Source of the DNA: Blastococcus xanthinilyticus
Lineage (GTDB): Bacteria; Actinomycetota; Actinomycetes; Mycobacteriales; Geodermatophilaceae
Length of the DNA stretch: 64,000 nt
Direction of reading: 5' to 3'
Assembly: GCF_008124835.1 (NCBI RefSeq)
Contig: NZ_VNHW01000006.1
Coordinates: forward strand, 124,001-188,000
How positions within the stretch are numbered: the first letter of the stretch is position 1; each line of letters starts with the position of its first letter. Shown in pieces: positions 28,888 through 37,227 of this stretch. The notes beneath the pieces are model-generated. The model was given only the letters and a program-made list of their open reading frames with translations. It was not told the DNA's origin and made no database searches. Made by a program: the position numbers and the translations under genes.

Positions 28888-28964
28888 TGGTCGGGGTGAC
28901 AGGATTTGAACCTGCGGCCCCCTGCTCCCAAAGCAGGTGCGCTACCAAGCTGCGCCACACCCCG
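28888..28964 (-). tRNA. tRNA-Pro(TGG)
   Basis: Read on the minus strand, CGGGGTG starts at 28964 and pairs with CACCCCG. D arm GCGC/GCGC, anticodon stem CCTGC/GCAGG with loop TTTGGGA (anticodon TGG), T arm GCAGG-TTCAAAT-CCTGT, discriminator A (28891) and an encoded CCA (28888-28890). All arms fold, so it should be functional. Its 3' end is followed by two decayed tandem copies of itself. Confidence 0.95.
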
Positions 28965-29048
28965 TGGCCGCCCGAGTCTAGGCGCACCCCTCCCCCGCGA
29001 CGGACGCCCGCGGACGCCGGGGCACCGCGGCGGCCGGCCGGGCGACGT

Positions 29049-30509
29049 TCATGCGGACACCGCCGGACGGCGGCCGGCCCAGGGCGCCGCCTCCTCCAGC
29101 GCGGCGGCCACGCGCACCAGCACGTCCTCCCGGCCGTACGCCGCGACCAGCTGGACGCCGACGGGCAGCCCCTCGTCGGTCCAGTGCAGCGGCAGGCTGA
29201 TCGCCGGCTGGCCGGTGACGTTGAACTGGGCGGTGTACGGCATGAGGCTGTTGATCCGCCGGCCCTCCTCCTTCGGCCCGGCGGCGGTCATCCAGCCGAG
29301 CTGCGGCGGCGGCGCGGCGATCGTCGGGGTGACGAGCAGGTCGAACCCCTGCCCACCCTGCTCCCCCGGCGCCCAGAACTCCGCCATCCGCCGGGTCCAC
29401 GACCCGAGCCACTGGCGGGCGCCCAGGTACTCCTCGGCGGAGAGCCTCCGGCCCACGGCGCGGTAGAAGACGTTGCGCGGCTCCAGCTCTCCGTCCTCCA
29501 CCGATCGGCCCAGCGACCGCTCCAGCGCGGAGAGGGTCAGCGCCACGTCGGCGGCGATGGTCGTGGTGAAGAAGCGCGGGAACCGCGGATCGAACATCGC
29601 ACCGGGCGTGCCCGGCCCGACGTCGCAGCCGAGGTCGGCCAGCAGCCGGCCGGCGCGCTCCACGGCCGCCCGGCAGGACGGGTCGTCGAGGTACTGCTCC
29701 CCCGGCTCGGCGTCCAGCAGGCCGACGCGCAGCCGGCCCACGGGAGCGCCGACCTCCTGCGCGAGCGGCCGGGGCAGCGGCGGCGCGACGTACGGGTCAC
29801 CGGGCATGGGTCCGCTGATGACGTCGAGGACGGCGGCGGTGTCGCGCACCGTGCGGGTGACGACGCCGTCGATGGTCGCGCCGGCCCAGCTCTCCCCCAC
29901 CTCGGGGCCTTGGCTGACCCTGGCGCGGGTGGGCTTGAGCCCGACCAGCCCGCACTCGGCGGCGGGGATGCGGATCGACCCGCCCCCGTCGTTGGCGTGC
30001 GCGAGCGGCACGAGTCCGGCGGCGACCGCGGCCGCGGAGCCTCCGCTGGAGCCCCCGGTCGAACGGGTCGTGTCGTAGGGATTCCGGGCCGGCGGATGGG
30101 CGGCCGGCTCGGTGGTAATGGTCGTGCCGAACTCCGGCACGTTCGTCCGGCCGAGGACGACGAAACCGGCCGCTCGTAAGCGCTGGGCGAGGTGGCTGTC
30201 GACCGACCACCGGTGCCCGGCGTCCCGGAGGAACGAGGTGCCGTAGTTCGTGGCCTCACCGGCGACGTGGCAGCCGAGGTCCTTCAGGAGCAGCGGCACA
30301 CCGCGGAACGGACCGTCCGGGAGGTCGCCGGCCGCCTCGGCGCGGGCGGCGTCGAACCGGTCGCGGATGACCGCGTCCAGCTGGGGGTTCACCCGCTCGA
30401 TCCGCTCGATCGCCGCCTCGACCAGTTCGGCCGGAGAGCACTCTCCCGTCTGGACCAGCTCGGCCTGCGCGGTGGCGTCCAGCCAGGTCGGATCGGTCAC
30501 CTCAGGCAC
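29049..30509 (-). CDS. Amidase signature family hydrolase
   Basis: A 486-residue amidase of the Ser-Ser-Lys type. Catalytic Lys in [10 protein letters not shown] (about residue 77), Gly/Ser-rich signature [17 protein letters not shown] with the cis-Ser, and nucleophile Ser in [15 protein letters not shown]. Members hydrolyse acylamides, and some are the GatA subunit; no gatB or gatC is near, and the sequence [21 protein letters not shown] is of the stand-alone 6-aminohexanoate-hydrolase-like group. GTG 30509 is used; in-frame GTG 30554 is possible. Divergent from the next gene. Confidence 0.85.
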   Translation of the reverse strand: MPEVTDPTWLDATAQAELVQTGECSPAELVEAAIERIERVNPQLDAVIRDRFDAARAEAAGDLPDGPFRGVPLLLKDLGCHVAGEATNYGTSFLRDAGHRWSVDSHLAQRLRAAGFVVLGRTNVPEFGTTITTEPAAHPPARNPYDTTRSTGGSSGGSAAAVAAGLVPLAHANDGGGSIRIPAAECGLVGLKPTRARVSQGPEVGESWAGATIDGVVTRTVRDTAAVLDVISGPMPGDPYVAPPLPRPLAQEVGAPVGRLRVGLLDAEPGEQYLDDPSCRAAVERAGRLLADLGCDVGPGTPGAMFDPRFPRFFTTTIAADVALTLSALERSLGRSVEDGELEPRNVFYRAVGRRLSAEEYLGARQWLGSWTRRMAEFWAPGEQGGQGFDLLVTPTIAAPPPQLGWMTAAGPKEEGRRINSLMPYTAQFNVTGQPAISLPLHWTDEGLPVGVQLVAAYGREDVLVRVAAALEEAAPWAGRRPAVSA

Positions 30510-30581
30510 GCTAACGGCGATCGCGCCGGCTGTGGAGGGATGCCGCGGAACCACCGGGGCCCGGAAGCCGTTCCTCCGGCC

Positions 30582-32504
30582 ATGGCCGGTCGTCGAGCAG
30601 CGTTCGTCCTCGTTCCCCTACTGGGTCTGGCGGCCTGCACGGGCACCGACGGGGACGACACCTCCCCGGCACCCACCGCCGGCGGCGTGGAGCTGGGGGC
30701 GTGCGACTTCGACGTGCCGGCGGGTGTGGAGATCGAGTGCGGCACGCTGCCGGTCCCGGCCGACCGCGACGATCCCGGTGCCGGCGAGATCCAGCTGGCC
30801 TTCGGCATCATCCGGAGCGACGCCGACAGCCCGGCGGAGGATCCCGTCGTCTACCTGTCGGGAGGACCGGGCGGGAGCACGCTGGAGCTCGTGCCGCAGG
30901 GGTTCGGCCAGCTCTACGAGCCGCTCACCGCCCACCGGGACCTCGTGCTCGTCGACCAGCGGGGCACCGGGCTGACCGAGCCGTCACTGGCCTGCGACGA
31001 GTACACCTCGTGGGTGCGGGAGTCGCTGGGCTCCGACGTCTCCCCGGAGGAGCTGGCGGCCCAGGCGGTGCAGTCGCTGGACGAGTGCCGGCAGCGCCTG
31101 GTCGACGAGGGCGTCGACTTCGCCGACTACGACAGCGCCGCCTCGGCGGCCGACCTCGAGGACCTGCGGGTGGCCCTCGGCTACGACGAGTGGAACCTCT
31201 ACGGCGTCTCCTACGGCACCCGGCTGGCGCAGGCCGCCATGCGGGACCACCCCGACGGCATCCGGTCGGTGGTGCTCGACTCCGCCTACCCGGTCGACGC
31301 CGACCTCTACGAGGAGACGCCGGGCAATGCCGTCCGGGCCATGGCGGCGCTGTTCGCGACCTGCGCCGAGGATCCCGCCTGCGCCGCCGAGTACCCCGAC
31401 CTCGAGCAGCGGTTCAGCAATCTGGTCGACGAGCTGAACGCCTCGCCGGCACCGATCACCGTCGTCGACCCGACGAACGGGCAGCGCGTGGAGGACCAGT
31501 TGGACGGGGACTCGCTCGTCGGCTTCCTGTTCCAGACGCTGTACTCCACGGAGCTGATCGCGCACCTCCCGGAGGTCATCGCCGCCGCGGACGACGGCGA
31601 GTTCGGCACCGTCGGCCTGCTCCTCGGGGCGCTCTCCGCGCAGCTGGAACTGGTCAGCATCGGGCAGCAGCTGGCCGTGCAGTGCGAGGAGGAGGTCGCG
31701 TTCGGCTCCCAGGAGGAGGTGGCCGCAGCCGCCGCGGAGCATCCGCTGGTCCAGGGTTTCTTCGAGGGCGCGCCGACCCTGGGCCCCGGCGTCTTCGACG
31801 TGTGCGACTCGTGGGACGCCGGCGAGCCCGGCGACGGCGCGAACGACCCGGTGACGAGCGAGATCCCCGCGCTGGTGCTGGCCGGCGAGCTGGACCCGAT
31901 CACGCCACCGAGTTGGGGCGAGGAGCTCGCCGAGCAGCTGCCGAACAGCTACCTCGTCCGGTTCCCGTCCACCGGGCACGGCGTCCTGCCGAGCCGCGAC
32001 TGCGCCGTCCGGATCGCCGAGGACTTCCTGGACGACCCTCGCAGTGAGCCGGAGACCGGCTGCGTGGACGAGGTGGAGCCGCCGGCCTTCACGGCGGAGG
32101 ACGTCCAGGTCGAGATGACGTCGTTCGAGAGCGAGGAACTCGGCCTCAGCGGGCTGCGGCCGGAGGGCTGGACCGAGGTGGTCCCCGGCGTGTGGCAGGA
32201 GTCTGCCCTGGTGACGCTGATCCAGCAGGTCGTGCCCGGCGCCACCGCCGAGCAGCTGCTCCAGCAGGTCGGCACGCAGCTGGGCCTACCCGAGCCACCT
32301 CAGCCGGTGGGCGAGCTGACGACCGCGGCGTTCACCTGGCAGCTGTACCAGTTGGACGACCTCGGCCAGCAGGTCGAGCTGGCGCTCGCCGACGGGCCGG
32401 ACGGCCTGCTCCTGGTGCAGCTGACGACAAGTCCGGCCCGCGGTGACCTGCACCGCGGGCAGGTCTTCCTGCCGGCCGTCGAAGCACTCGCTCCGCAGTC
32501 CTGA
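30582..32504 (+). CDS. Secreted lipoprotein, tripeptidyl-aminopeptidase-like alpha/beta hydrolase
   Basis: A 640-residue exported alpha/beta hydrolase. ATG 30582 gives a signal peptide with lipobox LAAC (Cys at about 17). The oxyanion region is YLSGGPGGSTLE, the nucleophile Ser lies in LYGVSYGTRLAQ, the acid in VLAGELDPITPPSWGEEL and the His in PSTGHGVLPSRDC, followed by the TAP-like C-terminal domain of Streptomyces SlpD/tripeptidyl aminopeptidases. After about residue 520 there is an extra about 120-residue domain of unknown type (SGLRPEGWTEVVPGVWQES). It probably trims peptides outside the membrane. Confidence 0.85.
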   Translation: MAGRRAAFVLVPLLGLAACTGTDGDDTSPAPTAGGVELGACDFDVPAGVEIECGTLPVPADRDDPGAGEIQLAFGIIRSDADSPAEDPVVYLSGGPGGSTLELVPQGFGQLYEPLTAHRDLVLVDQRGTGLTEPSLACDEYTSWVRESLGSDVSPEELAAQAVQSLDECRQRLVDEGVDFADYDSAASAADLEDLRVALGYDEWNLYGVSYGTRLAQAAMRDHPDGIRSVVLDSAYPVDADLYEETPGNAVRAMAALFATCAEDPACAAEYPDLEQRFSNLVDELNASPAPITVVDPTNGQRVEDQLDGDSLVGFLFQTLYSTELIAHLPEVIAAADDGEFGTVGLLLGALSAQLELVSIGQQLAVQCEEEVAFGSQEEVAAAAAEHPLVQGFFEGAPTLGPGVFDVCDSWDAGEPGDGANDPVTSEIPALVLAGELDPITPPSWGEELAEQLPNSYLVRFPSTGHGVLPSRDCAVRIAEDFLDDPRSEPETGCVDEVEPPAFTAEDVQVEMTSFESEELGLSGLRPEGWTEVVPGVWQESALVTLIQQVVPGATAEQLLQQVGTQLGLPEPPQPVGELTTAAFTWQLYQLDDLGQQVELALADGPDGLLLVQLTTSPARGDLHRGQVFLPAVEALAPQS

Positions 32505-32551
32505 ACCGGTATCCGCTCGATCCGCGGGCGGCGTCACCGGCCGTTAGCCTG

Positions 32552-32579
32552 CCGGGAGGGCGCGCACCCGTCCTCCCGG
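32552..32579. terminator. Hairpin after the hydrolase gene
   Basis: CCGGGAGG (32552-32559) pairs with CCTCCCGG (32572-32579) over a 12-nt loop, between the hydrolase and the pair of tiny genes. It could serve as terminator of the first. Confidence 0.45.
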
Positions 32580-32615
32580 ACGGTCGGCGCGTGCCCCACG
32601 GACGGAGGCCTCGTG

Positions 32616-32786
32616 GTGGAGATCGACGACGACGACCTCGGCCCGGCCACTCCCCCGCCTCCGCCGCAGTTCGGAGTCCTACCGGCGGCCGTGGCGCTGG
32701 TGCGCCTCCCCTTCGACCTGGCGGTCCTGCTCGGCTACACGGTGCGCGAGCTGCCGCTGTTGGTCCAGGACGTGCGAGCACGGTGA
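32616..32786 (+). CDS. Tiny protein with one hydrophobic segment, unknown
   Basis: A 56-residue ORF from GTG 32616, 7 nt after GGAGG (32604-32608); GTG 32613 is an alternative. It reads VEIDDDDLGPATPPPPPQF, then a hydrophobic stretch VLPAAVALVRLPFDLAVLLG and TVRELPLLVQDVRAR. Acidic head, proline hinge and amphipathic segment suggest membrane association. The stop overlaps the next start (GTGA), which argues that both are genes although neither resembles a family that I know. Confidence 0.6.
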   Translation: MEIDDDDLGPATPPPPPQFGVLPAAVALVRLPFDLAVLLGYTVRELPLLVQDVRAR

Positions 32787-33001
32787 ACGACGTCGCCCGG
32801 CTGGTGCACCACGGTGAGCGGGGAGGGGCGCTGCAGGAGCTGCTCGACAGCCTCGCGCGCGCGGCGCGGGCGGACAGCGCGGGCGCGCTCACGTACCTGC
32901 TGCGGTCGGCCGGCGAACTGGCCGCGGTGCGGGCCGAGGTCGAGCGGCTCCGCCTGCTGACCGGGGACGTCGACCCCGTCGGGGACCGCGGAGACGGCTG
33001 A
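32783..33001 (+). CDS. Small helical protein, unknown
   Basis: A 72-residue ORF from GTG 32783, overlapping the previous stop by 4 bp. It is predicted to be almost all helix (NDVARLVHHGERGGALQELL, then LTYLLRSAGELAAVRAEVER) and ends in a short acidic tail. The partner upstream is a tiny membrane-associated protein, so a small membrane-adaptor pair is conceivable. No family recognised. Confidence 0.55.
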   Translation: MNDVARLVHHGERGGALQELLDSLARAARADSAGALTYLLRSAGELAAVRAEVERLRLLTGDVDPVGDRGDG

Positions 33002-33010
33002 GCCCGCTGG

Positions 33011-33700
33011 TCACCCGACCGGCTGGACCGGGGCCGTGCGCGAGCCGGGGGGCGTGCGGCGCCGGCCCGACGGACGGCGGATCAGCCACTCGGCGACCGC
33101 GAGGTTGATCAGCCAGCCCGCCCCCATGGGCCAGGCCTCGCTGGCGGCGCTGATCTCCCCGACGACCGCCAGCCAGGCGCCGGCGGTGAACACCTGGGTG
33201 CCCGCCGCGATGCCCAGCGCGTAGCCGCGCAGCATCCAGGCGCGGTGCCGCGCGAGGTCCCGGCGGAGGACGGCGATGACGCCCAGGGCGAGGGAGCCGG
33301 CCATGCCGATCCCCGCCGCCGCCCGGAACAGCGTCAGCAGGCCGCCGTCCGCGCCGGTGATGGCGATGGTCAGCCACAGCCCGCTGAGCGCGGTCACCAG
33401 GCCCGCGGGAGCGGCGATCCGCCCGGTGACGCGGTGCCAGCGTGGCCGCCGCCCGCGGGTGCCGGGCACGAACTGGAAGGCACCCACCACGGTGAACACC
33501 AGCGCGCTGACGATGTGCACGACCAGCGGCAGGGGCACGGCCGCCGACCGCGGCGCCTCGGGCAGGACGGCCGCACCCCCGGAGAGCTCCACGAGGCGCG
33601 CGGCGCCGGCCGCGAGCGGCACGAGGGCCAGGGCGATCAGGGCGGCGGGCACCAGCCACCGCAGCCGGGGGCGGGACGTCGGCGGCGCTGCAGAGGTCAT
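33011..33700 (-). CDS. DUF2306 membrane protein
   Basis: A 229-residue integral membrane protein with six to seven hydrophobic segments, matching the DUF2306 family (VHIVSALVFTVVGAFQFVPG, with family RWHRVTGRIAAPAGLVTALS and RRDLARHRAWMLRGYAL). The conserved His in VHIVSA, RWHRVTG and ARHRAWM would suit cofactor or metal binding in the membrane. It lies 79 bp downstream of a two-component system on the same strand and may be a target of it (inference). Confidence 0.8.
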   Translation of the reverse strand: MTSAAPPTSRPRLRWLVPAALIALALVPLAAGAARLVELSGGAAVLPEAPRSAAVPLPLVVHIVSALVFTVVGAFQFVPGTRGRRPRWHRVTGRIAAPAGLVTALSGLWLTIAITGADGGLLTLFRAAAGIGMAGSLALGVIAVLRRDLARHRAWMLRGYALGIAAGTQVFTAGAWLAVVGEISAASEAWPMGAGWLINLAVAEWLIRRPSGRRRTPPGSRTAPVQPVG

Positions 33701-33779
33701 GCAGCAATCGTCGGGAGCGGCCGGCTCGCGGTCATCGGGCGAAGGTGCGGACCCGGCGTCGTCCGAAGGTATGAGCCGG

Positions 33780-34442
33780 TCACCGGCCGGGCGTCACCCG
33801 GCGGGTCTCGTAGGCCCAGATGGCCAGCTCGACCCGGTTCCGGACGCCGATCTTGGCCATGAGGCTGGCGACGTGCGTCTTCACCGTGCTCAGCGTGATG
33901 TGCAGCTCGCGGGCGACCTCGTCGTTCGAGCGGCCGCGGGCGACCGCGGCAAGGACGTCCTCCTCGCGGTCTGTCAGCGGGGCGACCGGCTGTGCGGGTG
34001 GACTCGCGGGGCCGGTGCCGGCGAAGGCGTCGAGCAGCCGCGCGGTGACGCTGGGGGCGATGAGCGCGTCGCCGCGGGCGGCGGCGTGCACCGCCTGGGC
34101 GAGCAGGTCGGGGCCGGCGTCCTTGAGCAGGAAGCCCCGGGCCCCCGCGCGCAGCGCGGCGTAGACGTACTCGTCGAGGTCGAAGGTGGTGATGACGACG
34201 ACCGCGACCGGGTCGGCGACACCCGGCCCGGCGAGCCGGCGGGTGGCCTCGAGGCCGTCAGTGCCGGGCATGCGGATGTCGAGCAGGCAGACGTCGGGGC
34301 GCAGCTTGCGGGCGAGGCGCACGGCCTGCTCGCCGTCGGCGGCCTCGCCGACCACCTCGACGCCGGGCTGGGCGTCGAGGATCATCCGCAGCCCGGTGCG
34401 CACGATCTCCTGGTCGTCGGCGACCAGGACGCGCACCGTCAC
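33780..34442 (-). CDS. NarL/FixJ-type response regulator
   Basis: A 220-residue two-component regulator. The receiver domain has acidic pocket VADDQE, phospho-acceptor Asp in CLLDIRMPGTDG (about residue 54), Thr/Ser VITTFD and Lys in GFLLKDAG. The LuxR-type HTH at about 150-215 is LTDREEDVLAAVARGRSNDE with ELHITLSTVKTHVASLMAKI. It is encoded last in an overlapping pair with the sensor kinase (GTGA). Confidence 0.93.
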   Translation of the reverse strand: MTVRVLVADDQEIVRTGLRMILDAQPGVEVVGEAADGEQAVRLARKLRPDVCLLDIRMPGTDGLEATRRLAGPGVADPVAVVVITTFDLDEYVYAALRAGARGFLLKDAGPDLLAQAVHAAARGDALIAPSVTARLLDAFAGTGPASPPAQPVAPLTDREEDVLAAVARGRSNDEVARELHITLSTVKTHVASLMAKIGVRNRVELAIWAYETRRVTPGR

Positions 34443-35569
34443 GCGGGTCCCCGGCGGGGCAGCACGGCGGTGACCGTCCAGCCGCCCTCGGGGCCGGGGC
34501 CGGCGTCGAAGGTGCCGCCGAGGAGGGCGGCCCGCTCGGCCATGCCGGGCAGGCCGAAGCCGGCGTCGCGCCGGGCCGGCGCGCCCTCGCCGTCGTCGGT
34601 GACCCGGAGCTGCACGGAGGCATCGTCCACGACGAGCCGGACGTCGACCCGGGTGGCCCGCCGCGCGTGCCGGCGCGCGTTGGTGACCGACTCCTGCGCC
34701 AGCCGGTAGACCGCGGCTGCCACGGACGGCGGGACCGCGTCCACGTCGCCGGTGATCCCGACGTCGACCGCCAGCCCGTCGTCACCGGCCAGCCGGCGGA
34801 GGTCGGCGAGCCCGGGCGTGGGCGCGAGTTCCGCGGGCCCGTCGCGGCGCAGCGTCCGCACCATGCTGCGCATCTCGGCCAGCGTGCTGGAGGCCTCCGC
34901 CTCGATCAGCCGCAGCGCCTCCGTGGCGGCCTCGGGCCGCACGGCGGCGGTGGCGAGGCCCGCCTGCGCGCGGATGGCGATGGCCGAGACGTGGTGGGCG
35001 ACGGTGTCATGCAGGTCGCGGGCGAGATCCGCCCGCTCCCGGGCGGCCACCTGGTCGAGCTCCCGGGCCCGGGCGCGCGCCCGGTATCGGGCCGCCGAGC
35101 CGAGGGCCAGGGCCGAGGCGAGGACGGCGACGCCGCCGATCGCGTCGGTGGCGGACGTCGGGCCCACGAGCATCAAGCCGACGGCGCTGACCAGCACGAA
35201 CGCCAGCCCGGCGAGCGCCTCGCGCCCGGACCCCCAGCGCACCAGTGCGTACGGCAGGACCAGCCCGACGACCGCCGAGTAGAGGCCGTCGCCGTCCCCG
35301 GTGACGAGTGCGAGCACGTCGAGGGCGAGGAACCAGCCGACGAGGACGAGCAGCGGGTGCGTCCGGCGCCACGGCAGCAGCGGCACCAGGGCGGAGAGCA
35401 CGGCGACCTGCAGCCAGCGGAACGGCAGGTCGGGGCGGAGGACGCCCTCCAGCACGGTCGCGACCAGGGCGAGGCCGACGAGGGCCCAGTCCGGCCAGGC
35501 GCGAGCCGGCGGGCCGGGTGGTCTCGGCTCGTGCCAGACCGAGCGCAGCAGGGCGTTCACGCCGGTCAC
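34439..35569 (-). CDS. Sensor histidine kinase, HisKA_3 (DesK-like)
   Basis: A 376-residue membrane sensor from GTG 35569. About four to five hydrophobic segments (35-175) have almost no external loop, so it probably senses a membrane-borne signal. The dimerisation/phospho-acceptor box is ARDLHDTVAHHVSAIAIRAQ, and the HATPase_c domain shows YRLAQESVTNARRHA and DAGFGLPGMAERAALLGG. It is overlapped by its response regulator gene. The signal is unknown. Confidence 0.92.
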   Translation of the reverse strand: MTGVNALLRSVWHEPRPPGPPARAWPDWALVGLALVATVLEGVLRPDLPFRWLQVAVLSALVPLLPWRRTHPLLVLVGWFLALDVLALVTGDGDGLYSAVVGLVLPYALVRWGSGREALAGLAFVLVSAVGLMLVGPTSATDAIGGVAVLASALALGSAARYRARARARELDQVAARERADLARDLHDTVAHHVSAIAIRAQAGLATAAVRPEAATEALRLIEAEASSTLAEMRSMVRTLRRDGPAELAPTPGLADLRRLAGDDGLAVDVGITGDVDAVPPSVAAAVYRLAQESVTNARRHARRATRVDVRLVVDDASVQLRVTDDGEGAPARRDAGFGLPGMAERAALLGGTFDAGPGPEGGWTVTAVLPRRGPA

Positions 35570-35716
35570 CGTACGAGCCCGGGACGGTGTTGTTGATCAG
35601 CCGGAAGGAGGAGATCGCCGGCGCGGACGGCGACGTGGCGCGGTCGGTGTTCCGGGGAGGCGCTACCCTCGACGCGGACTCCGGCCCACCGGTCTCGACC
35701 GGCGGGCGGCTGCTCC

Positions 35717-35790
35717 GCGGGTGTAGCTCAATGGTAGAGCCCCAGCCTTCCAAGCTGGCCATGCCGGTTCGATCCCGGTCACCCGCTCCA
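35717..35790 (+). tRNA. tRNA-Gly(TCC)
   Basis: Acceptor GCGGGTG/CACCCGC, D arm GCTC/GAGC, anticodon stem CCAGC/GCTGG with loop CTTCCAA (anticodon TCC), T arm CCGG-TTCGATC-CCGG, discriminator T and encoded CCA (35788-35790). It is on the plus strand with convergent genes downstream. Bases 35753-35792, from the anticodon stem to just past CCA, recur in degenerate form at 63685-63724. Confidence 0.95.
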
Positions 35791-35851
35791 CGTCGTGACC
35801 TGGAACTGCGGTGTCGACCAGCTCCGGCATTCCCGTCGCCCGGCCCTCGAG

Positions 35852-36511
35852 TCAGGGTGCGGACGATGTCCCGGGACAGGTGCGCACGAAGTCCTGGACT
35901 CGGGCATCGCCGGAGCTGCCGTCGTGGACGAGTGGGAGTCGTCGGCGCAGCCAGCGCACGAGCTCGACCACGACGGTGATGAGCGCGGCCAGCCCTACGC
36001 CGACGAGCACGCCGAGCAACGGGTCGTGTGCGAACGCCGCCGAGCCGAGGAAGCCGAGCAGCACGCACATCGCGGTCCACAGCACGGCGGCGATCGCGGT
36101 CGCCGCCGCGAAACGGGCCGGCGGATACCCCAGGGCGCCGCTGGCCGTCGTCACCGCCGTCCGGCCGCCCGGGATGAAACGGGCGGACACGATCAGCTGC
36201 CCGCCACGCCGGTCCAGTGCGCGTCGCACGCCCGCCAGCCGCCCGGGCCGGGCGCCGAGCCGGCGGCCGAGCAGCCACCGGCCGGCGCCGTAGGCCAGGT
36301 GGTCGCCCACGAACGCACCCAGCACGGTCGCGAGGAACACCAGGAAGAGCAGCGGGGTGCCCGTGGTGAACGCGAAGACGCTGGCGCTGATCACGAGTGT
36401 CTCGCTCGGCAGCAGCGGCAGGACGGCGTCGAGGGCGACCAGGGCGAAGATCGCCAGGTAGACCCACGGAGAGGTCAGGGTGGCCTCCAGCAGGTCGGTC
36501 AGCCAGGTCAC
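35852..36511 (-). CDS. DedA-family membrane protein
   Basis: A 219-residue DedA/SNARE-associated (VTT) membrane protein from GTG 36511, overlapping the DUF998 gene (GTGA). It shows ESLVISAS-like SETLVISASVFA, GAFVGDHLAYGAGRWLLGRR and the conserved RFIPGGRTAVTTASGALGYP (G-x-x-x-P/R motif), then LWTAMCVLLGFLG. DedA proteins move phospholipids or undecaprenyl-phosphate across the membrane. Last gene of a four-gene operon with a glycosyltransferase, which fits a lipid-carrier role. Confidence 0.88.
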   Translation of the reverse strand: MTWLTDLLEATLTSPWVYLAIFALVALDAVLPLLPSETLVISASVFAFTTGTPLLFLVFLATVLGAFVGDHLAYGAGRWLLGRRLGARPGRLAGVRRALDRRGGQLIVSARFIPGGRTAVTTASGALGYPPARFAAATAIAAVLWTAMCVLLGFLGSAAFAHDPLLGVLVGVGLAALITVVVELVRWLRRRLPLVHDGSSGDARVQDFVRTCPGTSSAP

Positions 36512-37227
36512 CGGAGACCTCCCTCGGCAGCGGGCGGCGAAGCCTCGGCACCGGCCAGGCCCGCGGCGACGAGCACCGCCGTGGCCGCCGTGCCGGCCAG
36601 CAGCAGCCGCTCGACCAGCCCGATGCCCGGCACCGGATCGGCGCCCGTGGACACGACGGGCACGTGCAGGGCCAGGAAGGACGCGCCCAGCCCGCCGAGG
36701 CCGACCGCCGCCCCGCGCAGGGCGCGGCGAGCCGGGAGTGAACAGGCCGCCGCGACCAGGAGCCCGACGACCGACGGCACCACCATCGCCACGGCGGCCG
36801 CCACCTGGTGCACCCGTCCCCACGCCGTCGTGTCGAGCCCGGGCAGGTCGGTGGGGAACGCGGCCACCGCGGCGAGGCCGACCGACCACAGCGCCAGCAG
36901 TCCGAGCACCGCGGTCCGCCGGGCACCGGCCGCCATGCCTCGGTGCACGCCGAGGGCCGTACCGGCCGCCGCGATCTCCACCCCCACGATGCAGCCCGCC
37001 AGCCACCAGCCGCCGGCGGGCCGGTGCACGGCGTCGCTGAGCATGCTGTCGAGGGTGTTGTCGCCGACGACGTCGGTGCCGATCCCGGCCAGGACTGCGA
37101 CGGCCACGCCGAGCAGGACGACCGGGAACCACGGCGCGGACCGGCTGCCGGTTCCCGCGACCGGGCGGACCTCCGCTGCGACGGCCGTCGCCGCCCCGGG
37201 TCGCGGTGGCGCCGAGAGCGCGGTCAT
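36508..37227 (-). CDS. DUF998 membrane protein
   Basis: A 239-residue protein with about six hydrophobic segments, of the DUF998 type. Family features are the loop FPTDLPGLDTTAWGRVHQVA and the later GIGLVERLLLAG. ATG 37227 overlaps the glycosyltransferase stop (ATGA), and its own stop overlaps the DedA start. Function of the family is unknown; the operon suggests a part in surface-lipid or glycan export. Confidence 0.82.
   Translation of the reverse strand: MTALSAPPRPGAATAVAAEVRPVAGTGSRSAPWFPVVLLGVAVAVLAGIGTDVVGDNTLDSMLSDAVHRPAGGWWLAGCIVGVEIAAAGTALGVHRGMAAGARRTAVLGLLALWSVGLAAVAAFPTDLPGLDTTAWGRVHQVAAAVAMVVPSVVGLLVAAACSLPARRALRGAAVGLGGLGASFLALHVPVVSTGADPVPGIGLVERLLLAGTAATAVLVAAGLAGAEASPPAAEGGLR

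Noticed and set aside
28679..28987. Short ORFs crossing tRNA-Pro and its tandem repeats
   Set aside because: They translate the tRNA and its repeats; no ribosome-binding site and no protein-like composition.
29049..30509. Amidase considered as GatA of the Glu-tRNA(Gln) amidotransferase
   Set aside because: No gatB or gatC is nearby, and the sequence details fit stand-alone amidases better.
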